A stretch of 64,000 nt of DNA from Lentzea terrae (GTDB lineage: Bacteria; Actinomycetota; Actinomycetes; Mycobacteriales; Pseudonocardiaceae), in assembly GCF_003265345.1 (NCBI RefSeq), contig NZ_QFWW01000008.1, forward strand, positions 291,440 through 355,439, written 5' to 3'. Shown one piece after another: positions 7,981 through 16,614 of this stretch (position 1 is the stretch's first letter; every line of letters begins with the position of its first letter). A model generated the notes under the pieces. It was not told where the DNA came from. It made no database searches and saw only the letters and a program-made list of their open reading frames with translations. Both the position numbers and the translations under genes were made by a program.

Positions 7981-9501
7981 ATGTCTGCACACCTCTCCAG
8001 CTCCACCTCGTCGAGTTCGGAACCATCGCCGTCGACGTCGGGCTCTGCGACCCTGCGGGCGAACGCGATCGGTACCGTCGGCGTGACAGCGACCGTCGTC
8101 TCCGCGGCCGCGCCGCTGACGGTCATGGCCGGCGTCGCCCCCATTGCGCTGGCCATCGGTGGCGTCGGCGTACCGGGCGCCTACCTGCTGGCCGGCGTCG
8201 TCCTGATCGTCTTCGCGATCGGGTTCACCGCGATGGCGGCACAGATCAAGCGGACGGGCGGCTTCTTCGTCTACATCGGACACGCTTTCGGAGGAACCGC
8301 CGGGTTCGCCGCCGCCGTGCTCGCGATCGTGTCCTACAACCTGCTCCAGATCGGGACCTACGGTCTGCTGGGGACCCAGGCCAGCGCGGCGCTCGACAAC
8401 ATCTTCGGCGTGAGTGTTCCGTGGTGGGTGATCTCGGCGATCGCGGTCGTGGCCGTGTTCGTGCTGGGAGCACTCGGGATCGACGTCGGCACGAAGGTGC
8501 TCGTCGTGCTGATCACTCTGGAGTCCGCGATCCTGGCGGTCATGGCGATCGCCGTCGTCGTCAAGGGCGGCGCTCAAGGCCTCGGTGTCGCGTCGTTCGA
8601 TCCGGGCAACGTCTTCCAGGGCGGCGTGCTGGCGGTCCTCGGGATCTGCTTCGCGGCGTTCATGGGTTTCGAGTCGACGGCGTTGTACCGCGCGGAGGCA
8701 CGCGATCCCGGACGCACGATCCCACGGGCGACCTACATCGCGGTCGCGTTCATGGCTCTCTTCTACTGCTTCATCTCCTGGACCGTGGTGCAGGCGCTCG
8801 GGCAGACGGAAGTCCAGTCCGCCGCGGGAAAGGCGGGCTCGGCGCTGTTCTTCGTGACCATTCGCGAGTACGTCGGCCCGTGGGCCGAGCAAGCGATGTA
8901 CGTCCTCATCGTCACCAGCGTGTACGCGGCACAGCTCGCGTTCCACAACGCCATCAACCGCTACGTCTTCGGCATGGCGGAAAGTGGTGCGCTTCCGCGG
9001 ATGTTCGCGCGCACGAACCGAGCCGGGAGCCCGGCGTTCGCGGGCGCGGTGCAGAGCGTGCTCGCCGGGATGGTCGTGATCGTCTTCGCGCTGGCGGGCC
9101 TCGATCCGTTCCAGGACCTGCTGATCAAGGTGAACACGCCGGGCGTCATCGGCATCATCGTGTTGCAGGGGCTAGCGGCCGCGGCGGCGGTCGCGTTCTT
9201 CCTGCGTCGTCGGGGAATGGCGCGACGCGCCTTCCTCATCGCGAGCTCGGTGATCGCGGCCGTCCTGATGTCCTGGGTCGTCTACGTCGTCGTCCGGCAC
9301 CTCGACGTGCTCACCAGCGCACCGAAGGAGATCAACGACGCCCTCGTGGCGGTGGTTCCCGCGGTGCTCGTCCTCGGTCTGGCCGGCGGTCTCGTGCTGC
9401 GCAGAGTCCGGCCGAAGACGATCGCGCTGCTGGCGCGTGACGAGTCCGATGTGGAGCTTTCGAACGGCAACGACGGCACCCGAGGAGAAGACCGATCATG
9501 A
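7981..9501 (+). CDS. APC superfamily amino acid/amine permease
   Basis: A 506-residue protein with about 12-14 hydrophobic helices. The first helices read NAIGTVGVTATVVSAAAPLT and AYLLAGVVLIVFAIGFTAMA, and helix 6-like text reads CFAAFMGFESTALYRAEARD, the GFE-x-EA signature of APC transporters. The polar, Ser-rich N-terminal 30 residues are cytoplasmic. The start ATG at 7981 has GAGGT 6 bases upstream. The stop codon overlaps the amidase start (ATGA), so the two are translationally coupled. Import of the amide or amine substrate of the locus is the likely role. Confidence 0.88.
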   Translation: MSAHLSSSTSSSSEPSPSTSGSATLRANAIGTVGVTATVVSAAAPLTVMAGVAPIALAIGGVGVPGAYLLAGVVLIVFAIGFTAMAAQIKRTGGFFVYIGHAFGGTAGFAAAVLAIVSYNLLQIGTYGLLGTQASAALDNIFGVSVPWWVISAIAVVAVFVLGALGIDVGTKVLVVLITLESAILAVMAIAVVVKGGAQGLGVASFDPGNVFQGGVLAVLGICFAAFMGFESTALYRAEARDPGRTIPRATYIAVAFMALFYCFISWTVVQALGQTEVQSAAGKAGSALFFVTIREYVGPWAEQAMYVLIVTSVYAAQLAFHNAINRYVFGMAESGALPRMFARTNRAGSPAFAGAVQSVLAGMVVIVFALAGLDPFQDLLIKVNTPGVIGIIVLQGLAAAAAVAFFLRRRGMARRAFLIASSVIAAVLMSWVVYVVVRHLDVLTSAPKEINDALVAVVPAVLVLGLAGGLVLRRVRPKTIALLARDESDVELSNGNDGTRGEDRS

Positions 9502-10952
9502 GTCGCAACCAGGACGAGATGCCGACCGACCTCTGGCGGTGGTCGGCGACGTCGCTTCGCGATGCGATACGGCGCGGCGAGGTCAGCGCGACCGAAGTGG
9601 CGACAGCACACCTGGACCGCTGCGACAACGTGAACGGCTCGATCAACGCACTGATCAGCGTGTCGGGGGAGGAGGCGCTGGCCACGGCACGCGAACTCGA
9701 CGCCCGCCCGCAGGCAGACCGCACCGCACCTCTGCACGGTGTCCCCGTCTCCATCAAGGACAACACCGACCAGGCCGGTCACGCCAACACGTGCGGGATC
9801 GTCGAGGGCGCCGGCAACGTGGCCAAGGAGGACGCGTCCGTGGTGGCCGCACTGCGTTCGAGCGGGGCGGTGTTCGTCGGGCGCAGCAATCTGCCGGCCT
9901 GGGGCCTGCGCTGGTTCTCGGAGAACGACCTGTTCGGGCGGACGCTGAACCCGTGGACCGCGGAGCACACGCCAGGAGGCTCGAGTGGTGGCGCCGCCGC
10001 GGCGGTTGCGGCCGGGATCGTGCCGATCGCTCACGCGAACGACATCGGTGGTTCGATCCGCTATCCCGCGGCAGTCTGCGGTGTCACCGGAATCCGCCCC
10101 ACCGCGGGACGTGTCCCGAAGTGGTCCGCGCCGTCGCTGGTGAGCCAAGCCCCGTCCATCGCGGAGACCACCATGGCTGTGGAAGGCCCGGTCGCAAGGC
10201 ACGTCAAGGACTTGAGGATCGCTCTGCGAGCGATGTCCGTGCACGACCCGCGCGACCCGGCATCGCTGCCGATCGGCTACCGGGACGAACCGGCTCTGCC
10301 TCCGGGGGCCAAGGTCGGAGTGGTGCGCGAGGTGCCCGGTGTCGAAACCTGCCAGGAGAACCTGCGCGCGGTTGACGATGCGGCAGGGTGGCTGGAGGAG
10401 GCGGGCTACCGGACGGTCGAGGTGAACATTCCGGAGATCGTCGAGGCGCATCGGCTCTGGCTTCTGCTCCTCTTCGAAGAACTTCGCATCGGCGCGGCCG
10501 AGATGGTGGCGCTCGGCGACGCTGATCTCCGTCAGGCCATGGAGTACAACTTCGCCGTCCAGGACGCCGCCTGGGGACCGAACGCGACCTTGGAGACCTT
10601 CCTCCGCGGCCACACCCGGCGAAACGAGCTCCTGTCCCTGATGGAGACCCACTTCACCGACATCTCCCTGCTCCTGACCCCCTTCTCGGCGGCCCGTGCG
10701 CCCGAACACGGCGCGGACTGTTCGTCGTTCGAACGAGCGAGTCAGCTCCTCTGGGCACAATGGCCCATGACTTTCGTGCCATGCCTGGGTCTGCCCGCGG
10801 CGACCGTTCCGACCGGAGTCGTCGGGACGCTGCCGGGCTCGGTTCAGATCATCGGTGGTCGTTTCCGGGAGAGCTGGATTCTGGACGCCGCGCAAGCCAT
10901 CGAGGACCGTGCCGGCGTCATCACCCCCATCAACCCGGTCCACGCGCCGTAG
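9498..10952 (+). CDS. Amidase signature family hydrolase
   Basis: A 484-residue amidase. The catalytic triad is visible: Lys in GVPVSIKDNTD, cis-Ser in TPGGSSGGAAAAVAAG and nucleophile Ser in DIGGSIRYPAA. It also has the usual GRSNLPAWG stretch. Family members hydrolyse amide bonds to carboxylate plus amine or ammonia; the substrate cannot be told from sequence. It is coupled to the permease start-to-stop and faces the kinase-phospholyase operon, which suggests that it releases an amino-alcohol or amino acid for that enzyme (inference). Confidence 0.9.
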   Translation: MSRNQDEMPTDLWRWSATSLRDAIRRGEVSATEVATAHLDRCDNVNGSINALISVSGEEALATARELDARPQADRTAPLHGVPVSIKDNTDQAGHANTCGIVEGAGNVAKEDASVVAALRSSGAVFVGRSNLPAWGLRWFSENDLFGRTLNPWTAEHTPGGSSGGAAAAVAAGIVPIAHANDIGGSIRYPAAVCGVTGIRPTAGRVPKWSAPSLVSQAPSIAETTMAVEGPVARHVKDLRIALRAMSVHDPRDPASLPIGYRDEPALPPGAKVGVVREVPGVETCQENLRAVDDAAGWLEEAGYRTVEVNIPEIVEAHRLWLLLLFEELRIGAAEMVALGDADLRQAMEYNFAVQDAAWGPNATLETFLRGHTRRNELLSLMETHFTDISLLLTPFSAARAPEHGADCSSFERASQLLWAQWPMTFVPCLGLPAATVPTGVVGTLPGSVQIIGGRFRESWILDAAQAIEDRAGVITPINPVHAP

Positions 10953-10989
10953 GCTGGTTGTCGTGACCACGACGTCCTCCGCCCCGACG

Positions 10990-11358
10990 ATGAAGATCGG
11001 GGAACTGGCCCGGCTGACCGGAGTCAGCGCTCGTTCGTTGCGGTACTACGAGCAGCAGGGGCTGATGCACAGCACGCGCTCCGTCGGCGGGCAGCGGCAC
11101 TACGCGGCGACGGAGGTCGAACGGGTCGAGATCATCCGGCGGTTGTTCGACGCGGGGCTGAGCAGCAAGGTGATCGCCCGGTTGCTGCCGTGCGTGGACA
11201 GCGACGCCAAGAACGTCGCCGAAGACGCTTTCAACACGATGCACGAGGAGCGCGACCAGCTGACCGCCGACATCGCCCGGCTCGTCGAGGCCAGGGCCGT
11301 CCTCGACGAGCTGATCGAGATCAACACCCGGCACCGGGACACGATCGGTGCCGGGTGA
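10990..11358 (+). CDS. MerR family transcriptional regulator
   Basis: A compact 122-residue MerR protein. The N-terminal winged helix reads MKIGELARLTGVSARSLRYY, then EQQGLMHSTRSVGGQRHY, followed by a dimerisation coiled coil (HEERDQLTADIARLVEARAVL). No metal-binding Cys pattern is present at the C-terminus, so it is of the drug/redox or orphan type. An in-frame GTG at 10963 is an alternative start. It ends 6 bases from the convergent oxidoreductase gene; a MerR-type palindrome lies in that gene's promoter (12332-12349), which either this or the MerR-VOC protein could bind. Confidence 0.88.
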   Translation: MKIGELARLTGVSARSLRYYEQQGLMHSTRSVGGQRHYAATEVERVEIIRRLFDAGLSSKVIARLLPCVDSDAKNVAEDAFNTMHEERDQLTADIARLVEARAVLDELIEINTRHRDTIGAG

Positions 11359-11364
11359 GCGTGG

Positions 11365-12282
11365 TCAGAGGCTCATGTCGATGACGAGCTTCCCCGTGGC
11401 GTGCAGGGACTCGACGAGTGCCAACGCCTCGTGCGCGCGTTCGAGCGGGTACGTCTGAGTGATGTGCGGGTCGAGCTTTCCGGTGACCATCAGCTCGGCG
11501 ACGCGTTCGAGGCCTGCCCGGTCGAGGCGGCGGTGGACCAGCACACCACCGAGTTCGGTCACGGACGGGTCTCCGACGGAGATGAGCTTCGCCGCCAGCG
11601 GGGCGATCTCGCGCAGCGACTCGCCGCCGACGTTGTCGACCGCGGCGTCGAAGCCGTCCGGGGCCTGTGCGCGGAGCCGCTCCACGACACCGCCGCCGGT
11701 GTAGTCCACAAAGGACGCACCGGTCGACGTGACGAGATCCCGCTTCGCCGCGCTCGCCGTACCCGTCACGACCAGCCCTCGGTCCCGGGCCAGCTGGGCC
11801 ACCGCGATGCCCACGCCGCCGCCGATCCCGTTGACCAGCAACGAGGATCCCGCGGGCAGGTCGAGCTGATCCAGCACGTCCAGCGCGGTGGTGCCGGCGA
11901 CGGGGATGGTCGCCGCCCAGGTGTCCGGCAGCGCGTCGGGGATGCGGGCCGTGGCGTCGCCGAGCAGCAGCGTCGTTCCCGCGTACGTGCCCGAGCCGGT
12001 CAACGCGAACCCGGCGACTCGGTCGCCGACGGCCAGGCCGGTCACCTCCGCGCCGACCGCGAGCACGGTTCCGGCCGCTTCCACTCCCAGGACCTGCGGG
12101 AAGGGCAGGTGGCCGTTCAACGCGGTGGCGTGTCCGGACCGCAGCTTGTAGTCCACCGGATTCACTCCGGCCGCCGTGACGCGGACGAGCACTTCGGCGG
12201 AACTGGGTGCGGGATCCGGCCGCTCGAAGAACTCCTGGACGTCGGCGTCGCCGAAACTCGTGTACCCCAACGCTTTGCTCAT
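11365..12282 (-). CDS. NADP-dependent MDR oxidoreductase (quinone reductase-like)
   Basis: A 305-residue medium-chain reductase. The N-terminal GroES-like domain includes EVLVRVTAAGVNPVDYKLRSG, the middle LGVEAAGTVLAVGAEVTGLA, and the Rossmann domain VNGIGGGVGIAVAQLARDRG. There are no zinc-binding Cys/His clusters, which places it with the zinc-independent quinone oxidoreductases/enoyl reductases. The start ATG at 12282 has AGGAG 9 bases upstream. A perfect 18-bp palindrome 50 bases upstream suggests MerR-dependent induction, perhaps by electrophiles or quinones. Confidence 0.88.
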   Translation of the reverse strand: MSKALGYTSFGDADVQEFFERPDPAPSSAEVLVRVTAAGVNPVDYKLRSGHATALNGHLPFPQVLGVEAAGTVLAVGAEVTGLAVGDRVAGFALTGSGTYAGTTLLLGDATARIPDALPDTWAATIPVAGTTALDVLDQLDLPAGSSLLVNGIGGGVGIAVAQLARDRGLVVTGTASAAKRDLVTSTGASFVDYTGGGVVERLRAQAPDGFDAAVDNVGGESLREIAPLAAKLISVGDPSVTELGGVLVHRRLDRAGLERVAELMVTGKLDPHITQTYPLERAHEALALVESLHATGKLVIDMSL

Positions 12283-12331
12283 CGTGAACAGCTCCTGAAA
12301 CGTCGAATCGCGGACGATTTCGACGCTATGC

Positions 12332-12349
12332 GTTGACACCGGTGTCAAC
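12332..12349. promoter_or_regulatory. Perfect MerR-type palindrome GTTGACACCGGTGTCAAC
   Basis: This 18-bp perfect dyad lies between the divergent oxidoreductase (start 12282) and MerR-VOC (start 12449) genes. It contains TTGACA in both orientations, as in MerR-regulated promoters where the operator overlaps the -35 and spacer. MerR-family control of both genes is likely. Which of the two nearby MerR proteins binds is not shown. Confidence 0.65.
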
Positions 12350-12448
12350 TTCCACCCGATGTGACGCGGGCAACTCAGTTCTCGGCCGACGAGCGATCGT
12401 TCGGCGGGATGTTGACTCTCGGGTTGGGCGAGACGGCAGAGTAGCCAT

Positions 12449-13180
12449 GTGGGTGATGCGGAGCTGATGACGATCGGGCGGTTCGCCCGGCTGACCGGGT
12501 TGTCGATCCACGCGCTGCGCCACTACGACGACGTCAGCCTGTTGATCCCAGCCCACACCGATCCGCAGACCGGTTACCGCCGTTACGGGCGGGACCAGAT
12601 GCGGCTGGCCCACCTCATCCGCGAACTGCGGTGGATCGACCTGCCGATCGAGGAGATCCGGCAGGTGCTGGCCGAAGCCGGTCAGGCGGGTCCGGTGCTG
12701 GCCGGCCACCGCCAGCGGCTGCTGCGCACGCGCGGTCTGCTCACCGCCCAGATCGACAACGTCGATCGCCTTCTGAGGGAAGGGTTCACCATGTCCGCTC
12801 CGCCGTCGGAATGCCGGCCGGTCCAGATCACCATCGCCGTGGACGACCTCGACGCGTCGATCACGTTCTACGAGGCCGCGTTCGACCTGCGTTACGAGGT
12901 AACCCGCCGCACCGACGACACGGATCACTCGTCGTTCATGTTCGGCGAGTACGGCCGGGACGGCTTCTTCCTGCTGCAGTTGAGCGCCGACGTCGTCGAC
13001 ACCGACCGACCTGGCCCCACGACCTTCGGTCTGGTCGTTGACGACCTGGACGCCCGGCACTCGCGGGCCTTGGCCGCCGGAGCCACCGAGGTCGTCGCGC
13101 CGCGAGACCGGCAGGGCATGCCTCGCAGTTCGGCCGTCAGAGATCCCAGCGGCAACTGGATCTGGCTCTATCAGGGCTGA
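12449..13180 (+). CDS. MerR regulator fused to VOC (glyoxalase/bleomycin-resistance) domain
   Basis: A 243-residue fusion. Residues 1-110 are a MerR DNA-binding domain (MTIGRFARLTGLSIHALRHY, DDVSLLIPAHTDPQTGYRRY) with a helical linker. Residues 120-243 form a VOC fold (VQITIAVDDLDASITFYEAA, then DHSSFMFGEYGRDGF and RDPSGNWIWLYQG). VOC domains often bind or modify small molecules, so this is probably a one-component sensor. Start is GTG 12449; the in-frame ATG at 12467 is equally possible. It is divergent from the MDR oxidoreductase and next to the 12332 palindrome. Confidence 0.85.
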   Translation: MGDAELMTIGRFARLTGLSIHALRHYDDVSLLIPAHTDPQTGYRRYGRDQMRLAHLIRELRWIDLPIEEIRQVLAEAGQAGPVLAGHRQRLLRTRGLLTAQIDNVDRLLREGFTMSAPPSECRPVQITIAVDDLDASITFYEAAFDLRYEVTRRTDDTDHSSFMFGEYGRDGFFLLQLSADVVDTDRPGPTTFGLVVDDLDARHSRALAAGATEVVAPRDRQGMPRSSAVRDPSGNWIWLYQG

Positions 13181-13245
13181 CCAGCCGAACGCACGCTCTT
13201 GCCGCTGACCGGTAGCCCGGCTGATGAACGGACCTCAACCGGTTC

Positions 13246-13345
13246 ATTCCGGCAAGCCCGCCCGGTGGTCTTCGACGAGGGTGAGGATCCGGGAGATCGT
13301 CAGGTCCGGTTCCTCCAGGGGCAGCGCGTGGGTGGTCCTCGGCAC
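13246..13345 (-). pseudogene. Short coding-like tail, possible alpha/beta-hydrolase remnant
   Basis: The minus strand reads VPRTTHALPLEEPDLTISRI, continues with LTLVEDHRAGLPE and then stops. HALPLEEP near a C-terminus is typical of alpha/beta-hydrolases (catalytic His followed by LEEP). Only about 33 codons exist, directly below the PIG-L stop codon, so this is probably a fragment. Low confidence. Confidence 0.3.
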
Positions 13346-13348
13346 TGT

Positions 13349-15145
13349 TCAGGGCAGCGTCTGCCACGCACCGAACGTCGTGCCGTTGAACGTGCTGGTC
13401 ATGATCTTGCCGCCGACCCCGATGGCGAAGATCGTCGGCACGTCGTCGAGGACGGCGAAGGCGGGTGAGCCGAGCACCGGGCTGCCGTTCAGGAAGCGCC
13501 ACGGGTGGAAGCCCGCGTTCGGTGCGAACTGCCAGGTGGCGCTGACCTTGCCGTTCTCGTCGCGGCCCGCGAGGAAGATCAGGCCCTGTGCCCGCGCCGT
13601 GGCGATCGGGCCGACGCCGTTGCCGCCCAGCGCCGTCGGCGGGTTGCTCCACTCCCCACCGGGGATGACGTAGACGGTGCGCACGGCGCCGCCGGTGGAG
13701 CGCCAGAAGATCTCTGGGCGGCCGTCCCCGTTCAGCGCCAACGAGGGAGCGCTGGTGACGGGTTCGCTCGCGCGCACGGTCGACCCCGGCCAGACCGCGT
13801 TCGGCGAGTTCTGCAGCCACGTGCGGATGGCGTTGCGGCCGCTCGCGGCGAGGAGCATGCGGCCGTCGTGGCAGGTGATGACCGCTTGCGCCTGCTTGAC
13901 GTCCGGCCCGCCGCCGAAGTCCACCCAGTTCGAGTACGCGCCGTTGATCGCGGTCTGGTAGACGGTGCTGACGCCGCCGCCGGAGTTCCTGGCGAAGACC
14001 TCCAGCCTGCCGTCCTCGTTCACACCGACGACCGGGGCACCGGTGTGGGCGCCGCCGGGTCCGTTGGGGTTGCCGAGTGACGTCCACGCCCCGAACGGAC
14101 CGTTGCTGGAGGTCTGCTTGCTCGTCACGATGTCGTGGCTCGCGAGCGAGCGGGCGAACACGGCGAGCCGCCCGTTCGCCTGGGCCTCCACGGTCAGCGT
14201 CGCGGCGACCGGGCCGCCACCGATGTTGACCGGTGCCTGCCACGCGCCGCCCGCGGCACTCTGGCGCCAGTTCCACACCTGACCGCCGCGCACGGCGAAC
14301 GCGCGCATGCGCCCGCCTCCGTCGACGCCGACCCACGTCGTGCCCAGGTCCCAGCGGTGGTAGTCGCGGTCGGTCCAGCCTGGTTGACCCCCGGCGAAGC
14401 CGTCGAACGGCAGGTACACGTCGAAGACGGCGCGCTTGAAGTTCATGACCGGGGTGGACAGGTTCACCGCGTAGTCGGCGGTGTTGTAGCAGCGGTGGGC
14501 GACCAGCGTCGGGGGCGGTGTGCCGCCACCGGCCATGTAGGCGTCGATCGCGGCGGCGGCGAAGTTGGCGACCGCGATGTGGTCCTCGTGCTCGCCCATC
14601 AGGAACGGGTCCGGGTTCGCGTCCTGGACCTGGACGTGCGTCGGCTGCGTGCTGACCATGATCGCCTTCAGCACGTTGACGAGGTCGGCGCGGTTGTAGT
14701 TGAAGACCTGCGTCACCGGGCTGTCCGGATAGATCAGGGTGGGGGCGACGTGGTTCGGGTTCGCCCACATGTTCGTCAACGCGTGGAGGTGGTTGTTGTT
14801 GTTTCCGTCAGGCAACGCCAACTGGATCATCTTCACCGTTGGCTTGGCGTCGAGTGTGTTGACCTCGACCGCCTTGCCCGCGAAGGTCACGGCGGACCGG
14901 GTCCACGTGTTCGCGACACCCGCCGCAAACGCGTAAGCCGCGCAGGCACCTCGCCTGCGCGACTCCGCGTACGCTTCGCCCCCGTTGAACTCGCCCGCCG
15001 AGACGATCACGATCGTCACGGGAACATCGCGCAGGATCGCCTGTGCGGGGTCGGGACTCAGGAACAGCATTTCGTCGTCTGGATGCCCGACCACGCACAG
15101 GCATCTCTCTGCGCTGTCTGCCACGCTCCACTCCACGTTTCGCAC
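13349..15145 (-). CDS. PIG-L family deacetylase with C-terminal propeller-like repeats
   Basis: This protein of about 598 residues starts with a LmbE/PIG-L domain: CVVGHPDDEMLFLSPDP near residue 19 supplies the AHPDDE-type zinc motif and LMGEHEDHIAV near 183 the HxxH zinc ligands. The C-terminal 330 residues contain recurring units such as GRLAVFARSLASHDI, GRLEVFARNSGGGVSTVYQT and GRPEIFWRSTGGAVRTVY, a PLL/tectonin-like beta-propeller that commonly binds sugars. The reaction is probably N-deacetylation of an N-acetylglucosamine-type substrate. No clear signal peptide is seen. I chose GTG 15145; an upstream ATG at 15220 is possible. It is separate from the RiPP operon that starts 165 bases away. 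Confidence 0.85.
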   Translation of the reverse strand: MRNVEWSVADSAERCLCVVGHPDDEMLFLSPDPAQAILRDVPVTIVIVSAGEFNGGEAYAESRRRGACAAYAFAAGVANTWTRSAVTFAGKAVEVNTLDAKPTVKMIQLALPDGNNNNHLHALTNMWANPNHVAPTLIYPDSPVTQVFNYNRADLVNVLKAIMVSTQPTHVQVQDANPDPFLMGEHEDHIAVANFAAAAIDAYMAGGGTPPPTLVAHRCYNTADYAVNLSTPVMNFKRAVFDVYLPFDGFAGGQPGWTDRDYHRWDLGTTWVGVDGGGRMRAFAVRGGQVWNWRQSAAGGAWQAPVNIGGGPVAATLTVEAQANGRLAVFARSLASHDIVTSKQTSSNGPFGAWTSLGNPNGPGGAHTGAPVVGVNEDGRLEVFARNSGGGVSTVYQTAINGAYSNWVDFGGGPDVKQAQAVITCHDGRMLLAASGRNAIRTWLQNSPNAVWPGSTVRASEPVTSAPSLALNGDGRPEIFWRSTGGAVRTVYVIPGGEWSNPPTALGGNGVGPIATARAQGLIFLAGRDENGKVSATWQFAPNAGFHPWRFLNGSPVLGSPAFAVLDDVPTIFAIGVGGKIMTSTFNGTTFGAWQTLP

Positions 15146-15309
15146 GCCGGCTGAACCACCAGAGTAGGAAGATGTGCAGTGGCGCAAGCGACATTTGCCG
15201 AAATTGTGTGATCGCAGCACCCGAATTCAACCCGAAGTGGACTGAATGAAGCGTGTGCTGTTCTGGTCCTCGATTCGCTGTTTTGACCCGGCTCATCGGA
15301 AGGACGGCT

Positions 15310-16473
15310 TCACCCTTCGTTGGGATGGATGCGATCGACGTCGATTCCAGCGCCAGGCAGTACGACACGGACGACGGCGATGTCGTCATCGGTGCTCAGG
15401 TCGACCATCATCGGCTCAGCGCCCGTGACTTCGGTGGCCAGGGTGACGACTGCCGCCAGCTCATCGGCGACGTCCGTGAAGCGAGGGGCTTGTCCGGCTG
15501 TCACGTCGGTCCAGGACGCCGGCTGCTCTGGTGGAGTGAGCGGATTCGTCGTACCTCGGCGCACGTGGTCGTAGACCGGTGGAAGGTCCTCGCGGGTGCC
15601 GACGATCGTGGCAAGCCTGCTCTGTGCGGCCTCGGTCAGTGCTCTGGACGCCGCCACCTCGGCGGCCAGGTGTGCGCCCCAGCCGAGGGCGACGACCGGG
15701 AAGTCCTCGGTCCAGACCTCTGCGCCGAAGCACGGTACCCGGAACCGGTTGGGCAACTGGAAGATCCGCACTGTGGCGCCGGCCGAGTACATCCGGTCGA
15801 GCAGCGAGGCGCACGTGCTGTCGCTGATCGATCGCGGGTCGATGTCGATGCGCACGGTGTTGAAGTTCCGCTGGCTGATCGCGTCCCGCTCGATCACCTC
15901 GTACAGCGCGTGCAACGCGGCCTCTGCACTGCAGTTGCCCGATGCGAGGCCGTTGCTGCCCGACCGCAGTCCGCACGGTTTCCAGCTCTGCTCGTACGGT
16001 GCGGTCAGCCCGACCAAGGCGACTGGCAGTGGAACGGTACGACCGGTCTGCATGCCGACCGCGTCCATCCAGTCCAGCGGTGTGTCCGTGGTCAGCAGGC
16101 CGCCGGGTACGGTCTGGACGTCTTTCAGGTCGTAGGGCAGGTCGAATTCACGGGCGGGGATGCGCGGGTAGGCGGCGGCCGGAACCGCGTATTCCGCATG
16201 CCACAGCTCGATGCTCTCCATTGCCCCGGAAACGGCGGCCAGCTCGGCGGTCTGCCCTTTGCCCTGGGAGACGGACAGCAGCTTCGCCAGCGGACGCACG
16301 GACATGACCACCGGGATCCCGAGGACGTCCAGCCCGGTCACGTCCGCCACCCTGGTGATGCCGAAGCGGGCCAGCTTCGGCCGGATGATGGCCCACGTCT
16401 CCTCGGGGACGCGGACCCGGTGGGTGCCCGTCCAGAACGCCTTCGTGGTACCGGCAACCGACGTTGACGTCAT
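15310..16473 (-). CDS. YcaO-domain protein, partner of TfuA (predicted thioamidation)
   Basis: A 387-residue YcaO protein. ATP-binding signatures are present: SGAMESIELWHAE near residue 84 and SNGLASGNCSAEAALHALYE, then VIERDA, at 172-196. YcaO enzymes activate peptide backbone amides with ATP; with TfuA they deliver sulfide and make thioamides, as in thioviridamide-type peptides and methanogen McrA. There is no fused E1/ocin-ThiF domain and the C-terminus (LPGAGIDVDRIHPNEG) lacks the PxPxP tail of azoline-forming enzymes, which supports thioamidation over heterocycle formation. The start ATG at 16473 has GGAGG 7 bases upstream. Its TfuA partner lies 1.4 kb away beyond an inserted tnpB element. 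Confidence 0.88.
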   Translation of the reverse strand: MTSTSVAGTTKAFWTGTHRVRVPEETWAIIRPKLARFGITRVADVTGLDVLGIPVVMSVRPLAKLLSVSQGKGQTAELAAVSGAMESIELWHAEYAVPAAAYPRIPAREFDLPYDLKDVQTVPGGLLTTDTPLDWMDAVGMQTGRTVPLPVALVGLTAPYEQSWKPCGLRSGSNGLASGNCSAEAALHALYEVIERDAISQRNFNTVRIDIDPRSISDSTCASLLDRMYSAGATVRIFQLPNRFRVPCFGAEVWTEDFPVVALGWGAHLAAEVAASRALTEAAQSRLATIVGTREDLPPVYDHVRRGTTNPLTPPEQPASWTDVTAGQAPRFTDVADELAAVVTLATEVTGAEPMMVDLSTDDDIAVVRVVLPGAGIDVDRIHPNEG

Positions 16474-16492
16474 CTGAAGTCCTCCGAGGAGA

Positions 16493-16537
16493 CCCCGTCC
16501 TTGAGAGCGGGGAGGAATCGGACCCTGCGGAGCAGGG
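16493..16537 (+). repeat. Two hairpins at left side of tnpB element
   Basis: CCCCG (16493-16497) pairs with CGGGG (16508-16512), followed by AGGAA, which echoes the GGGGAGGAA of the right end. A second perfect hairpin, CCCTGC-GGA-GCAGGG, lies at 16523-16537. They may be the left-end subterminal structures or the relic of an older right end. Confidence 0.45.
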
Positions 16538-16614
16538 CAGGTAGGAGTAGTAGTTTCGTTGCCAGAGCGAAGCTGTGTCCGTCACCAGCTGCGTGGGTTC
16601 CATAGTGGACTGAT

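Noticed and set aside
7810..8946. Minus-strand frame opposite the APC permease
   Set aside because: His/Arg/Asp-rich shadow with no hydrophobic or catalytic pattern.
15310..16473. YcaO protein as an azoline-forming cyclodehydratase (thiazole/oxazole peptide)
   Set aside because: No E1-like/ocin-ThiF partner, no flavin dehydrogenase and no PxPxP end; TfuA nearby favours thioamidation.
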